Source of the DNA: Campylobacterales bacterium
GTDB lineage: Bacteria; Campylobacterota; Campylobacteria; Campylobacterales; QNZT01
Assembly (NCBI GenBank): GCA_027056215.1
Contig: JALULO010000268.1
Span: forward strand, 406-5,851
Direction: 5' to 3'
DNA: 5,446 nt
The notes beneath the pieces are model-generated. The model saw nothing but the letters and a program-made list of their open reading frames with translations. It searched no databases and was not told the origin of the DNA. Position numbers and translations under genes: made by a program. Position 1 is the stretch's first letter; each line of letters begins with the position of its first letter. Shown here one piece after another: positions 1 to 5,446 of this stretch.

Positions 1-1
1 T

Positions 2-541
2 TTAATGATTTCTAGTAAGAAAAAATTATTTAATTATATATTATTGTTTTTTGTGACAATTATATTGTTTTATGCTTTATACCCAGAGTTATTTTCTAAT
101 ATTTTAGATTCAAGAATGCTTAGTTTTTTGTTTGGTCAATCAGATAGGTCAGTTGATGCTAGAAATGAATACATGGAAATAGGTATAAAGGGTATTAAAA
201 ATTATTGGTTTGAAGGTGATTATGGAGGGGAAGTTTTTTATTTTGGAAAACCTGGAGAACATATTCATAATTATTTAGCACTCTTTAGACAATATGGAAT
301 AGTAGCCTTTTTACTATTTTGTATTTCAACATTATTTTTAGTAGATAATATATATAGATGGATAAAAAATTATAAAGTTTATTCAACTGATTATGAAATT
401 TTTATTGTATTAGCAATTTTTTTATTACTAGAAATATTTTTATCTAGAGGTGTTAATTTTCAACAAATTTTCTTTGTAGTAGGAATAAGTGCTTCTTTGC
501 AAAAAAAAGACCCTTGGATATACAAAGAGAGAAAAAAATGA
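2..541 (+). CDS. O-antigen polymerase/ligase-like membrane protein, C-terminal part (5' truncated by window edge)
   Basis: This looks like the C-terminal portion of a Wzy polymerase or WaaL-type O-antigen ligase, an inner-membrane protein that joins polysaccharide repeat units in the periplasm. Numbering from the first in-window ATG (base 5), hydrophobic segments lie at about residues 9-27, 97-118, 128-146 and 151-165. Between the first two is a polar stretch with Arg53 (DARNEYMEIG) and, just before the second segment, GEHIHNYLALFRQYG (His86, His88, Asn89). This layout of Arg, HN and a following glycine resembles the large periplasmic loop of the Wzy_C family. Family members usually have around 400 residues and ten or more membrane spans, and the frame is open through the left edge, so the ATG at 5 is probably internal. 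The tail is lysine-rich and cytoplasmic-looking. The stop overlaps the next gene's ATG (ATGA), which suggests translational coupling. Very low GC. Polymerase versus ligase cannot be settled from this fragment. Confidence 0.8.
   Translation, partial: LMISSKKKLFNYILLFFVTIILFYALYPELFSNILDSRMLSFLFGQSDRSVDARNEYMEIGIKGIKNYWFEGDYGGEVFYFGKPGEHIHNYLALFRQYGIVAFLLFCISTLFLVDNIYRWIKNYKVYSTDYEIFIVLAIFLLLEIFLSRGVNFQQIFFVVGISASLQKKDPWIYKERKK
527..531 (+). promoter_or_regulatory. Ribosome binding site deciding the start at 538
   Basis: GAGAG lies six bases before the ATG at 538. It supports that ATG over the in-frame TTG at 514, which would add eight polar residues ahead of the first beta strand of the GT-B fold. 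The site lies inside the last codons of the upstream polymerase/ligase gene. Confidence 0.6.
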
Positions 542-1719
542 AAATACTATTTACCCAACATGTTTCTGTTCTTGGTGGCTCATCAAGGAGTTTATTGGAA
601 TTGATTACTAATCTATCAAGTGATATAGAAGTAGTAGTCTTATGCCCCAAAGGAGAATATGCTGATTTATTAAGAAGCAAAGGTTTTACTGTACATACCA
701 TAGTTGGTATGCCACAATTTTCTAATGGACGAATTGCTCCTTATAAAGGTTTTCGTTGGTTAATTTTATTGAGAGAATTTTTTTATCTCCCTTTTTTATT
801 TATCAAGATGCAAGAATTAAAAAAAGAAAATTTTGATATAGTTCACGTTAATGAAATAACCCAAATATATAGCCTTATATTTGCTAAAAAGATTTTAAAA
901 ACAAGAACTGTTATACATGTTAGAATCATGATGTCCACAAAGAAAAATTTTAGATATAAATATTTACTAAATATATTTAGTAAATATGCTGATAAAATCA
1001 TAGCAATAGATGAATCTGTAAAAAGCACCTTAGATGCTTCTTTGGATAGCAAAGTAGTGCATAATGGAATGAGTATTAACAATATAAATCTCAAAGATAA
1101 AAAAACAAAGAAATTTACTGTAGGCATAGTTGCTAATTTTCAAAGATATAAAGGGATATTAGAATTTATTGATGCAGCTAATGTTTGTGTAAATGAAAAG
1201 AATATGGATATAAATTTTTATATTTTTGGAGCCGAGTATAATTCTACCAAAAGCTTAAAAGAGAAAATATTTCAGTTATTTGGGTTTAGAGAAGATATGG
1301 AAGATTTAGTGGAAAAGAAACTTAGAAAATACGCTTTAAAAGAGCATTTACAATTAAAAGGTTATATACATCATGCAGATGACATATATAACAATATCAA
1401 CCTATTAACTTTCCCTTCTCATTTAAATGCAGTAGGAAGACCAGTTTTTGAGGCTGGATTTTATAGAGTGCCTTCGATTGTTGCGATTCAAAATCCATTT
1501 AGCGATACGATTATAGATGGTGTAACTGGTATTTGCATAAAGGAAAAAGATGTGCTTGGCTTGGTAAACGCGATTGAGAAGTTGTATAATAATCAAGGCT
1601 TATTAGAGGAGATGGGAGAATCTGCTCAGAAACAAGTTCATACCCTATTTGATAGTAAAAAAAATACTCAACAAATTTATAAAATTTATAAAAATTTATT
1701 TACTGATAAATTGGAATAA
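538..1719 (+). CDS. Family-4-like (GT-B fold) glycosyltransferase
   Basis: Predicted cytoplasmic-face glycosyltransferase of 393 residues that would add one sugar to the lipid-linked repeat unit; donor and acceptor are not readable from sequence. The N-terminal domain opens with MKILFTQHVSVLGGSSRSLL (residues 1-20), the first Rossmann strand and glycine-rich turn typical of GT4 enzymes, followed by DIVHVNE (100-106) and VIHVR (126-130). The C-terminal donor-binding domain starts at about 193 with FTVGIVANFQRYKG (to 206). It continues with LKGYIHHADDIY (273-284), LLTFPSH (289-295) and GRPVFEAGFYRVPSIV. The family E-x7-E motif appears as Asn297-x7-Glu305, so the first Glu is replaced. The length is normal for the family. 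ATG 538 is chosen because it overlaps the upstream stop, has a binding site, and begins exactly at the first beta strand. Composition is AT-rich but rises from about base 1430. A perfect palindrome lies at 960-987. Confidence 0.88.
   Translation: MKILFTQHVSVLGGSSRSLLELITNLSSDIEVVVLCPKGEYADLLRSKGFTVHTIVGMPQFSNGRIAPYKGFRWLILLREFFYLPFLFIKMQELKKENFDIVHVNEITQIYSLIFAKKILKTRTVIHVRIMMSTKKNFRYKYLLNIFSKYADKIIAIDESVKSTLDASLDSKVVHNGMSINNINLKDKKTKKFTVGIVANFQRYKGILEFIDAANVCVNEKNMDINFYIFGAEYNSTKSLKEKIFQLFGFREDMEDLVEKKLRKYALKEHLQLKGYIHHADDIYNNINLLTFPSHLNAVGRPVFEAGFYRVPSIVAIQNPFSDTIIDGVTGICIKEKDVLGLVNAIEKLYNNQGLLEEMGESAQKQVHTLFDSKKNTQQIYKIYKNLFTDKLE
960..987. repeat. Perfect 28-bp palindrome inside the glycosyltransferase gene
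   Basis: Each 14-base arm reads ATATTTACTAAATA on its own strand with no spacer; the flanking pair (A959 and G988) breaks the symmetry. It spans the codons for Tyr142-Tyr150 of the transferase. Because of the symmetry, the opposite strand in the corresponding frame encodes the same nonapeptide, YLLNIFSKY. It could form a hairpin in mRNA or a cruciform in DNA, but no function is known. Confidence 0.9.
1673..1699 (+). repeat. Three phased AAATTTAT repeats at the 3' end of the transferase gene
   Basis: AAATTTAT occurs at 1673-1680, 1682-1689 and 1692-1699, a spacing of 9 and 10 bases that is close to one helical turn. In frame they encode a repeated Ile-Tyr-Lys. They lie about 40 to 66 bases before the start point implied by the -10 element at 1727, where an A/T-rich UP element would sit. 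That regulatory role is inference. Confidence 0.45.
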
Positions 1720-1721
1720 AA

Positions 1722-1732
1722 TTTGCTATATT
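1722..1732 (+). promoter_or_regulatory. Candidate extended -10 promoter for the capEFG genes
   Basis: TTTGCTATATT contains TGnTATATT, one base away from the extended -10 consensus TGnTATAAT. Campylobacterota housekeeping promoters commonly have this kind of element without a clear -35 box, and no good -35 is visible here at normal spacing. Transcription would start near 1739, giving a leader of about 20 bases that carries the capE ribosome binding site. It lies in the only sizeable gap between genes, at a GC step. Confidence 0.45.
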
Positions 1733-1745
1733 ACAAAATACTAAA

Positions 1746-1751
1746 AAAAGG
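1746..1751 (+). promoter_or_regulatory. Ribosome binding site of capE
   Basis: AAAAGG lies six bases before the ATG at 1758, a good match and spacing. It fixes the capE start, which also places the nucleotide-binding glycine motif at the usual distance from the N-terminus. Confidence 0.6.
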
Positions 1752-1757
1752 TAAAAC

Positions 1758-2780
1758 ATGTTTAAAAACAAAACTCTACTAATCACAGGCGGCACAGGCT
1801 CATTTGGGAACACTGTCCTAAGAAGATTTTTAGACACAGACATCAAAGAAATCAGAATTTTTTCACGAGATGAAAAGAAACAAGACGATATGCGAAAAGC
1901 ATATAACAATCCAAAGCTAAAGTTTTATCTGGGTGATGTAAGAGATCAAAACTCTATCAAAGATGCGGTGAGAGATGTGGACTATGTTTTTCATGCGGCG
2001 GCACTTAAACAAGTACCTTCTTGTGAGTTTTATCCACTCCAAGCAGTACAGACAAATGTCCTTGGTACAGCAAATGTCCTTGATGCTTGCATCGATGAAG
2101 GTGTCGCAAAGGTCATCGTGCTGAGTACCGATAAAGCTGTTTATCCGATAAATGCTATGGGTATCTCTAAAGCGATGATGGAGAAAGTGGCAGTGTCAAA
2201 GTCAAGAAACCTTGAAAATAGAAAGACGACTATTTGCTGTACACGATATGGCAATGTTATGGCATCTCGTGGTTCTGTGATCCCCCTTTTTATAGACCAG
2301 ATAAGAGAAGGCAAAGAGATAACTATCACAGATCCAAACATGACAAGGTTTATGATGAGTTTGGATGATGCAGTCGAGCTTGTACTTTTTGCGTTTAACA
2401 ATGGTGAAAATGGAGATATATTTGTTCAAAAGTCTCCAGCAGCTACTATTGCACTTCTTGTAGAGACGATGAAAAATATGCTAAACAAACCAAACCACCC
2501 TGTCAAAGTCATAGGTACAAGACATGGTGAAAAACTCTATGAAGCATTGTTGGCTAGAGAAGAAAAAGTGGGTGCTGTTGATATGGGTGACTACTATAGG
2601 GTGCCAGCAGACAATCGTGACTTAAACTATAACCAATACACAGAAGAAGGGGCAGTGATGACAGAAGCAGAAGAGTATCACTCTCACAATACACATAGGC
2701 TAAACGAAGAAGAACTCAAAGGTATGCTCTTAGGACTTCGTGAGATACAAGAGGATCTAAAAGAGTTTGGTGTTATTTAG
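1758..2780 (+). CDS. capE: UDP-GlcNAc 4,6-dehydratase / 5-epimerase (CapE/WbjB type)
   Basis: First enzyme of UDP-L-FucNAc synthesis: an NADP-dependent extended short-chain dehydrogenase that converts UDP-GlcNAc to a 4-keto-6-deoxy-L-hexulose by 4,6-dehydration with C5 inversion, in the cytoplasm. The 340 residues match the family length. The cofactor loop TGGTGSFG is at residues 10-17, followed by SRDEKKQDDMR (36-46), LGDVRD (58-63) and HAAALKQVPSCE (79-90). STDKAVYPINAMGISK (123-138) carries Asp125 and Lys126 and the MxxxK form, Met134-Lys138, of the usual YxxxK. Met in place of the catalytic Tyr is known for CapE-type inverting dehydratases. TRYGNVMASRGSVIP, TRHGEKLYEALLAREE (254-269) and NRDLNYNQY (286-294) are further CapE-like signatures. 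The gene has its own ribosome binding site and abuts capF with no gap. GC is near 40%, unlike the transferase upstream. FlaA1/PseB-type dehydratases are relatives but keep Tyr, so the CapE assignment is firm. Confidence 0.96.
   Translation: MFKNKTLLITGGTGSFGNTVLRRFLDTDIKEIRIFSRDEKKQDDMRKAYNNPKLKFYLGDVRDQNSIKDAVRDVDYVFHAAALKQVPSCEFYPLQAVQTNVLGTANVLDACIDEGVAKVIVLSTDKAVYPINAMGISKAMMEKVAVSKSRNLENRKTTICCTRYGNVMASRGSVIPLFIDQIREGKEITITDPNMTRFMMSLDDAVELVLFAFNNGENGDIFVQKSPAATIALLVETMKNMLNKPNHPVKVIGTRHGEKLYEALLAREEKVGAVDMGDYYRVPADNRDLNYNQYTEEGAVMTEAEEYHSHNTHRLNEEELKGMLLGLREIQEDLKEFGVI
2769..2772 (+). promoter_or_regulatory. Weak ribosome binding site of capF at a zero-gap junction
   Basis: GGTG, eight bases before the capF ATG, is the only complementarity to the 16S rRNA tail near this start. 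The capE stop and capF start are directly adjacent (TAGATG). CapF translation therefore probably depends on ribosomes finishing capE. Confidence 0.35.
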
Positions 2781-3887
2781 ATGACAGTTTTAGTAACGGG
2801 TAGCAATGGATTTATCGGTAATAACTTAGTTGAAAGATTATCTCGTGTAGAAGATGTCGAAATCTTAAAGTTTGGCAAGAGTCATACCGCTGATGATTTA
2901 GAGGGCTATGTAAAAAAAGCTGATTTCATTTTTCATCTTGCGGGTATCAATAGACCAGACGATGTAAAAGAGTTTTATGAAGGAAATAGTAGACTTACTG
3001 AAAAGCTGATAGCTACTATAGAAAAAGTAGGAAGAAAGACTCCTATCATGATATCTTCATCTACACAGGCTGATAAGGACAATGACTACGGTAAAAGTAA
3101 GCTTGGTAGCGAAGAAGCCTTGATATCCTATCATGATAGAACGGGTGCACCTATCTTTATCTATAGACTGCCCAATGTTTTTGGAAAGTGGTGTAAACCA
3201 AACTATAACTCAGTAGTGGCTACATGGTGTTATAATGTCACGCATGATATCCCTCTTCAAATCAACAATAAAGATGCTGTTTTGACTTTAGTGCATATCG
3301 ATGATGTAGTAGAAAGCTTTGTAGGTCATCTTCATGATAAAAGTGCAAATCTTGCGTGTCATGTAGGTACAACATATCAAAAAAGCTTAGGGGAAATCGC
3401 TAATCTACTAGAAGAGTTTAAAGAGAGCAGAACTTCTTTAGTGGTACCAAAAGTCGGTACTGAGTTTGAGCGCGCACTTTATGGGACATATCTTAGCTAT
3501 CTGCCTACGGATAAATTTTCTTATGAACTCAAAGGGCATAGCGATGAGAGAGGTACTTTTTATGAGATACTCAAAACACTTGATAGTGGGCAATTTTCTA
3601 TCTCAACTACAAAACCCGGTGATATCATGCGAGGCAATCACTATCACAACACTAAAAATGAAAAGTTTTTAGTCGTAAAAGGTGAAGCGATCATAGAACT
3701 TAGAGATATCAATAGTGATGAAATCATAGAGTATAGAGTATCAGATAAAAAGATGGAAATTGTAGAGATGATACCGGGCTATACGCACAATATCATGAAC
3801 ATATCTGATGAAGAGATGATACTGTTTATATGGGCAAATGAAGCGTATGACCATGATAAACCAGATACTTACTATTTAAAGGTGTAA
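2781..3887 (+). CDS. capF: Bifunctional 3-epimerase/4-reductase of UDP-L-FucNAc synthesis (CapF/WbjC type)
   Basis: Second enzyme of the UDP-L-FucNAc pathway. In this family the C-terminal cupin domain inverts C3 of the CapE product, and the N-terminal SDR domain then reduces the C4 ketone with NADPH, giving UDP-N-acetyl-6-deoxy-L-talosamine. The protein has 368 residues, the expected size. The SDR domain spans about residues 1-240, with the cofactor loop VTGSNGFIG (5-13), HLAGINRP (52-59), SSST (92-95), YGKSK (Tyr103, Lys107) and RLPNVFGKW (129-137). The cupin domain spans about 245-368. Its metal-site pattern is GNHYHNTKNE (His287, His289, Glu294) with the second motif PGYTHNI (His336). Both active sites look intact. 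It starts directly after the capE stop with only a weak ribosome binding site and ends one base before capG. Base composition matches capE. The domain order and neighbours leave little room for another assignment. Confidence 0.96.
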   Translation: MTVLVTGSNGFIGNNLVERLSRVEDVEILKFGKSHTADDLEGYVKKADFIFHLAGINRPDDVKEFYEGNSRLTEKLIATIEKVGRKTPIMISSSTQADKDNDYGKSKLGSEEALISYHDRTGAPIFIYRLPNVFGKWCKPNYNSVVATWCYNVTHDIPLQINNKDAVLTLVHIDDVVESFVGHLHDKSANLACHVGTTYQKSLGEIANLLEEFKESRTSLVVPKVGTEFERALYGTYLSYLPTDKFSYELKGHSDERGTFYEILKTLDSGQFSISTTKPGDIMRGNHYHNTKNEKFLVVKGEAIIELRDINSDEIIEYRVSDKKMEIVEMIPGYTHNIMNISDEEMILFIWANEAYDHDKPDTYYLKV

Positions 3888-3888
3888 A

Positions 3889-5022
3889 ATGACAAAATTA
3901 AAAGTGATGACAGTGGTAGGAACTAGACCAGAGATTATCCGTCTCTCTGCAGTGATTGCAAAGCTAGAAAGTTCAGATGCAGTAGAACACATCTTGGTAC
4001 ACACAGGACAAAATTATGACTATGAGTTAAATGAAGTATTTTTTAATGACTTTAACATCAGAAAGCCTGATTATTTTCTAAATGCTGCTTTAGGAACAGC
4101 GACTGAAACGATAGGAAATATCCTCATCAAAGTAGATCCTATCCTAGCTGAAGTAACCCCTGATGCATTTTTAGTGCTTGGAGATACGAACTCTTGCCTT
4201 TGTGCCATCCCTGCCAAAAAGCGTCAAATCCCTATCTTTCACATGGAAGCAGGAAATCGTTGCTTTGACCAAAGAGTGCCGGAAGAGACAAACAGAAAGA
4301 TAGTAGATCATATCTCTGATATCAACATGACATATAGTGATATAGCCAGAGAGTACCTTTTGAGAGAAGGTTTAGGGGCAGATAGAATTATCAAGACAGG
4401 TAGCCCTATGTATGAAGTCATCCACTCAAAACTAGAGCAAATCAATGCTTCTAACATTGTAAATGATATGGAACTAAAAGTTGGTAAATATTTTGTAGTT
4501 TCAGCTCATCGTGAAGAAAATATTAGCTCAGATAGAAATTTTACTAATCTTGTAGAAACTTTAAATGCAATCGCTGAGAAATATCAATTGCCTATCATTG
4601 TATCAACGCATCCAAGAACACGAAAAAAGATAGATGAGACAGGAGTAGAGTTTCATAAACTGATAAATCTAATGAAGCCTATGGGATTTATAGACTATGT
4701 AAAACTACAAGTTGATGCAAAAGCTGTACTGTCTGATAGTGGTACCATTTCAGAAGAGTCTTCTATACTAGACTTTCCAGCACTAAATATACGTGAAGCA
4801 CATGAGAGACCAGAAGCCATGGAAGAAGCATCTGTTATGATGATGGGACTAGAAAAAGAGAGAATTTTACAGGGATTAACTATTTTAGAATCTCAAAAAA
4901 GTGGTGAGAACAGAACATTAAGAGAAGTAGCTGATTACTCTATGCCAAATGTTTCTGATAAAGTTTTGAGAATTATACTCTCTTATACCGATTATATTAA
5001 TCGTACTGTGTGGAAGAGATAA
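3889..5022 (+). CDS. capG: UDP-N-acetylglucosamine 2-epimerase family enzyme making UDP-L-FucNAc (CapG/WbjD type)
   Basis: Third pathway enzyme: inverts C2 of the CapF product to give UDP-N-acetyl-L-fucosamine. It belongs to the non-hydrolysing WecB-like 2-epimerase family (GT-B fold, cytoplasmic). The 377 residues are full length. Motifs in order are VGTRPEIIRLS (10-20), HTGQNYD (38-44), LGDTNS (97-102), HMEAGNRCFDQRVPEETNR (118-136), SAHREEN (205-211), STHPRTR (239-245), SDSGTISEE (282-290) and the substrate-site stretch REAHERPEAMEEA (302-314). Asp99, Glu120, Glu132 and His207 align with the catalytic residues described for E. coli WecB. The start has AAAGG six bases upstream, and one base separates it from the capF stop. 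WecB itself, acting on UDP-GlcNAc, is the alternative by family; the capEF context and EAGNRCFDQR variant favour CapG. GC falls in the last 600 bases. Confidence 0.95.
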   Translation: MTKLKVMTVVGTRPEIIRLSAVIAKLESSDAVEHILVHTGQNYDYELNEVFFNDFNIRKPDYFLNAALGTATETIGNILIKVDPILAEVTPDAFLVLGDTNSCLCAIPAKKRQIPIFHMEAGNRCFDQRVPEETNRKIVDHISDINMTYSDIAREYLLREGLGADRIIKTGSPMYEVIHSKLEQINASNIVNDMELKVGKYFVVSAHREENISSDRNFTNLVETLNAIAEKYQLPIIVSTHPRTRKKIDETGVEFHKLINLMKPMGFIDYVKLQVDAKAVLSDSGTISEESSILDFPALNIREAHERPEAMEEASVMMMGLEKERILQGLTILESQKSGENRTLREVADYSMPNVSDKVLRIILSYTDYINRTVWKR

Positions 5023-5026
5023 TACA

Positions 5027-5446
5027 ATGAATATCTTATTTATTTTTCCTATTTTCCCAGAAAATAAAGCTACTTCTAATTTGGTGAAAGATTTAACATC
5101 AGAATTTGCTAAAGAGCATGATATTTATATTGCAACACCAAGAGAAAAGAAATACAATCTAAATACTGAGCTTCAAAAGTTTGATGATAGGACTCAAGTT
5201 CTTAGAGTAAAAACTGGAAATCTATTTGATAACGTCAATAAATTTAATAAACTAATAACAACCTTCACAATGCCAAGGAATCTATTATCAGCTATTAAAG
5301 AATATTGGAAGGATATACAATTTGATTTGATTATTACTCAAACACCATATACTTCAAATGAAATATTAATTAATGGATTAAAATCATACTATGACTGTCC
5401 TGCTTTACTAATATTATTTGATCTTTTTCCTCAGAATGCTAAAGCT
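5027..5446 (+). CDS. Glycosyltransferase, N-terminal part (3' truncated by window edge); candidate L-FucNAc transferase
   Basis: The frame is open from the ATG at 5027 to the last base, giving 140 codons of an acceptor-binding N-terminal GT-B domain. MNILFIFPIFPENKATSNLV (1-20) is the first strand and loop, FDLIITQTPYTSNEIL (99-114) a second Rossmann strand region, and CPALLILFDLFPQNAKA (124-140) ends in DLFPQNA. That last motif resembles the family-4 WbuB-like transferases found beside FucNAc genes. GGAAGAG at 5012-5018, eight bases before the ATG and inside the end of capG, is a strong ribosome binding site, and only four bases separate the genes. The position right after capEFG suggests it transfers L-FucNAc, as WbjE/WbuB-type proteins are thought to do. 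That is inference from context; the donor-binding domain lies outside the window. Composition returns to the low GC seen at the left edge. Confidence 0.8.
   Translation, partial: MNILFIFPIFPENKATSNLVKDLTSEFAKEHDIYIATPREKKYNLNTELQKFDDRTQVLRVKTGNLFDNVNKFNKLITTFTMPRNLLSAIKEYWKDIQFDLIITQTPYTSNEILINGLKSYYDCPALLILFDLFPQNAKA

Noticed and set aside
514..537. TTG start extending the first glycosyltransferase by eight residues
   Set aside because: The added residues (first residue, then DIQREKK) are polar and precede the first fold strand; ATG 538 has a ribosome binding site and the common ATGA overlap.
843..1127. 94-codon open frame on the - strand inside the first glycosyltransferase gene
   Set aside because: It is the complement of conserved transferase sequence, has no ribosome binding site or family signature, and is rich in hydrophobic residues as expected from the reverse of lysine-rich AT-rich coding DNA.
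1720..1757. Factor-independent terminator between the first transferase and capE
   Set aside because: No GC-rich stem followed by a T run is present in the gap.
2053..2082. 12-base direct repeat CAAATGTCCTTG, copies 18 bases apart, in capE
   Set aside because: It encodes the repeated Asn-Val-Leu of a conserved SDR helix (TNVLGTANVLDA), so protein sequence explains it; one short pair is not a structural element.
2141..2429. Two overlapping - strand open frames inside capE
   Set aside because: They lie opposite the conserved SDR core and show no recognisable protein features; they are shadows of capE.
3466..3672. 68-codon + strand open frame inside capF in another frame
   Set aside because: It overlaps the linker and cupin domain of CapF, which is clearly the coding frame.
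4966..5010. TATACT and TTATATTAAT near the end of capG as a promoter for the last gene
   Set aside because: Such matches are expected often in DNA this AT-rich, there is no TG extension or -35, and the four-base gene spacing fits simple co-transcription.

Overview
This window is a six-gene stretch of a bacterial surface-polysaccharide (O-antigen or capsule) biosynthesis locus. All genes are on the + strand and packed like an operon. The low GC content, heavy use of AGA and ATA codons, and a TTTGCTATATT promoter-like element suggest a Campylobacterota relative (Sulfurimonas-, Sulfurospirillum- or Arcobacter-like). That host call is an inference with modest confidence, because such loci move between phyla.

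Layout: (1) bases 2-541 hold the C-terminal end of a multi-membrane-spanning O-antigen polymerase/ligase-type protein, cut by the window edge. (2) 538-1719 is a GT-B fold, family-4-like glycosyltransferase whose ATG overlaps the previous stop (ATGA). (3) 1758-2780, 2781-3887 and 3889-5022 are capE/wbjB, capF/wbjC and capG/wbjD, the complete set for converting UDP-GlcNAc to UDP-N-acetyl-L-fucosamine (UDP-L-FucNAc). (4) 5027-5446 is the N-terminal 140 codons of a second glycosyltransferase, cut by the right edge and a good candidate for the transferase that uses the sugar.

Together: CapE dehydrates and epimerises UDP-GlcNAc to a 4-keto-6-deoxy-L sugar. CapF epimerises at C3 with its cupin domain and reduces C4 with its SDR domain. 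CapG inverts C2 to give UDP-L-FucNAc. The flanking transferases would assemble a repeat unit on a lipid carrier, and the membrane protein at the left would polymerise or ligate it in the periplasm.

The longest gap between genes is 38 bases (1720-1757). It holds a candidate extended -10 promoter and the capE ribosome binding site. The sugar-nucleotide genes have clearly higher GC (about 40% in most sampled blocks) than the polymerase and transferases on either side (about 23%), so the locus looks mosaic. A perfect 28-bp palindrome lies inside the first transferase gene. I saw no RNA genes, insertion sequences, CRISPR arrays or factor-independent terminators, and nothing that amounts to a new biological system.
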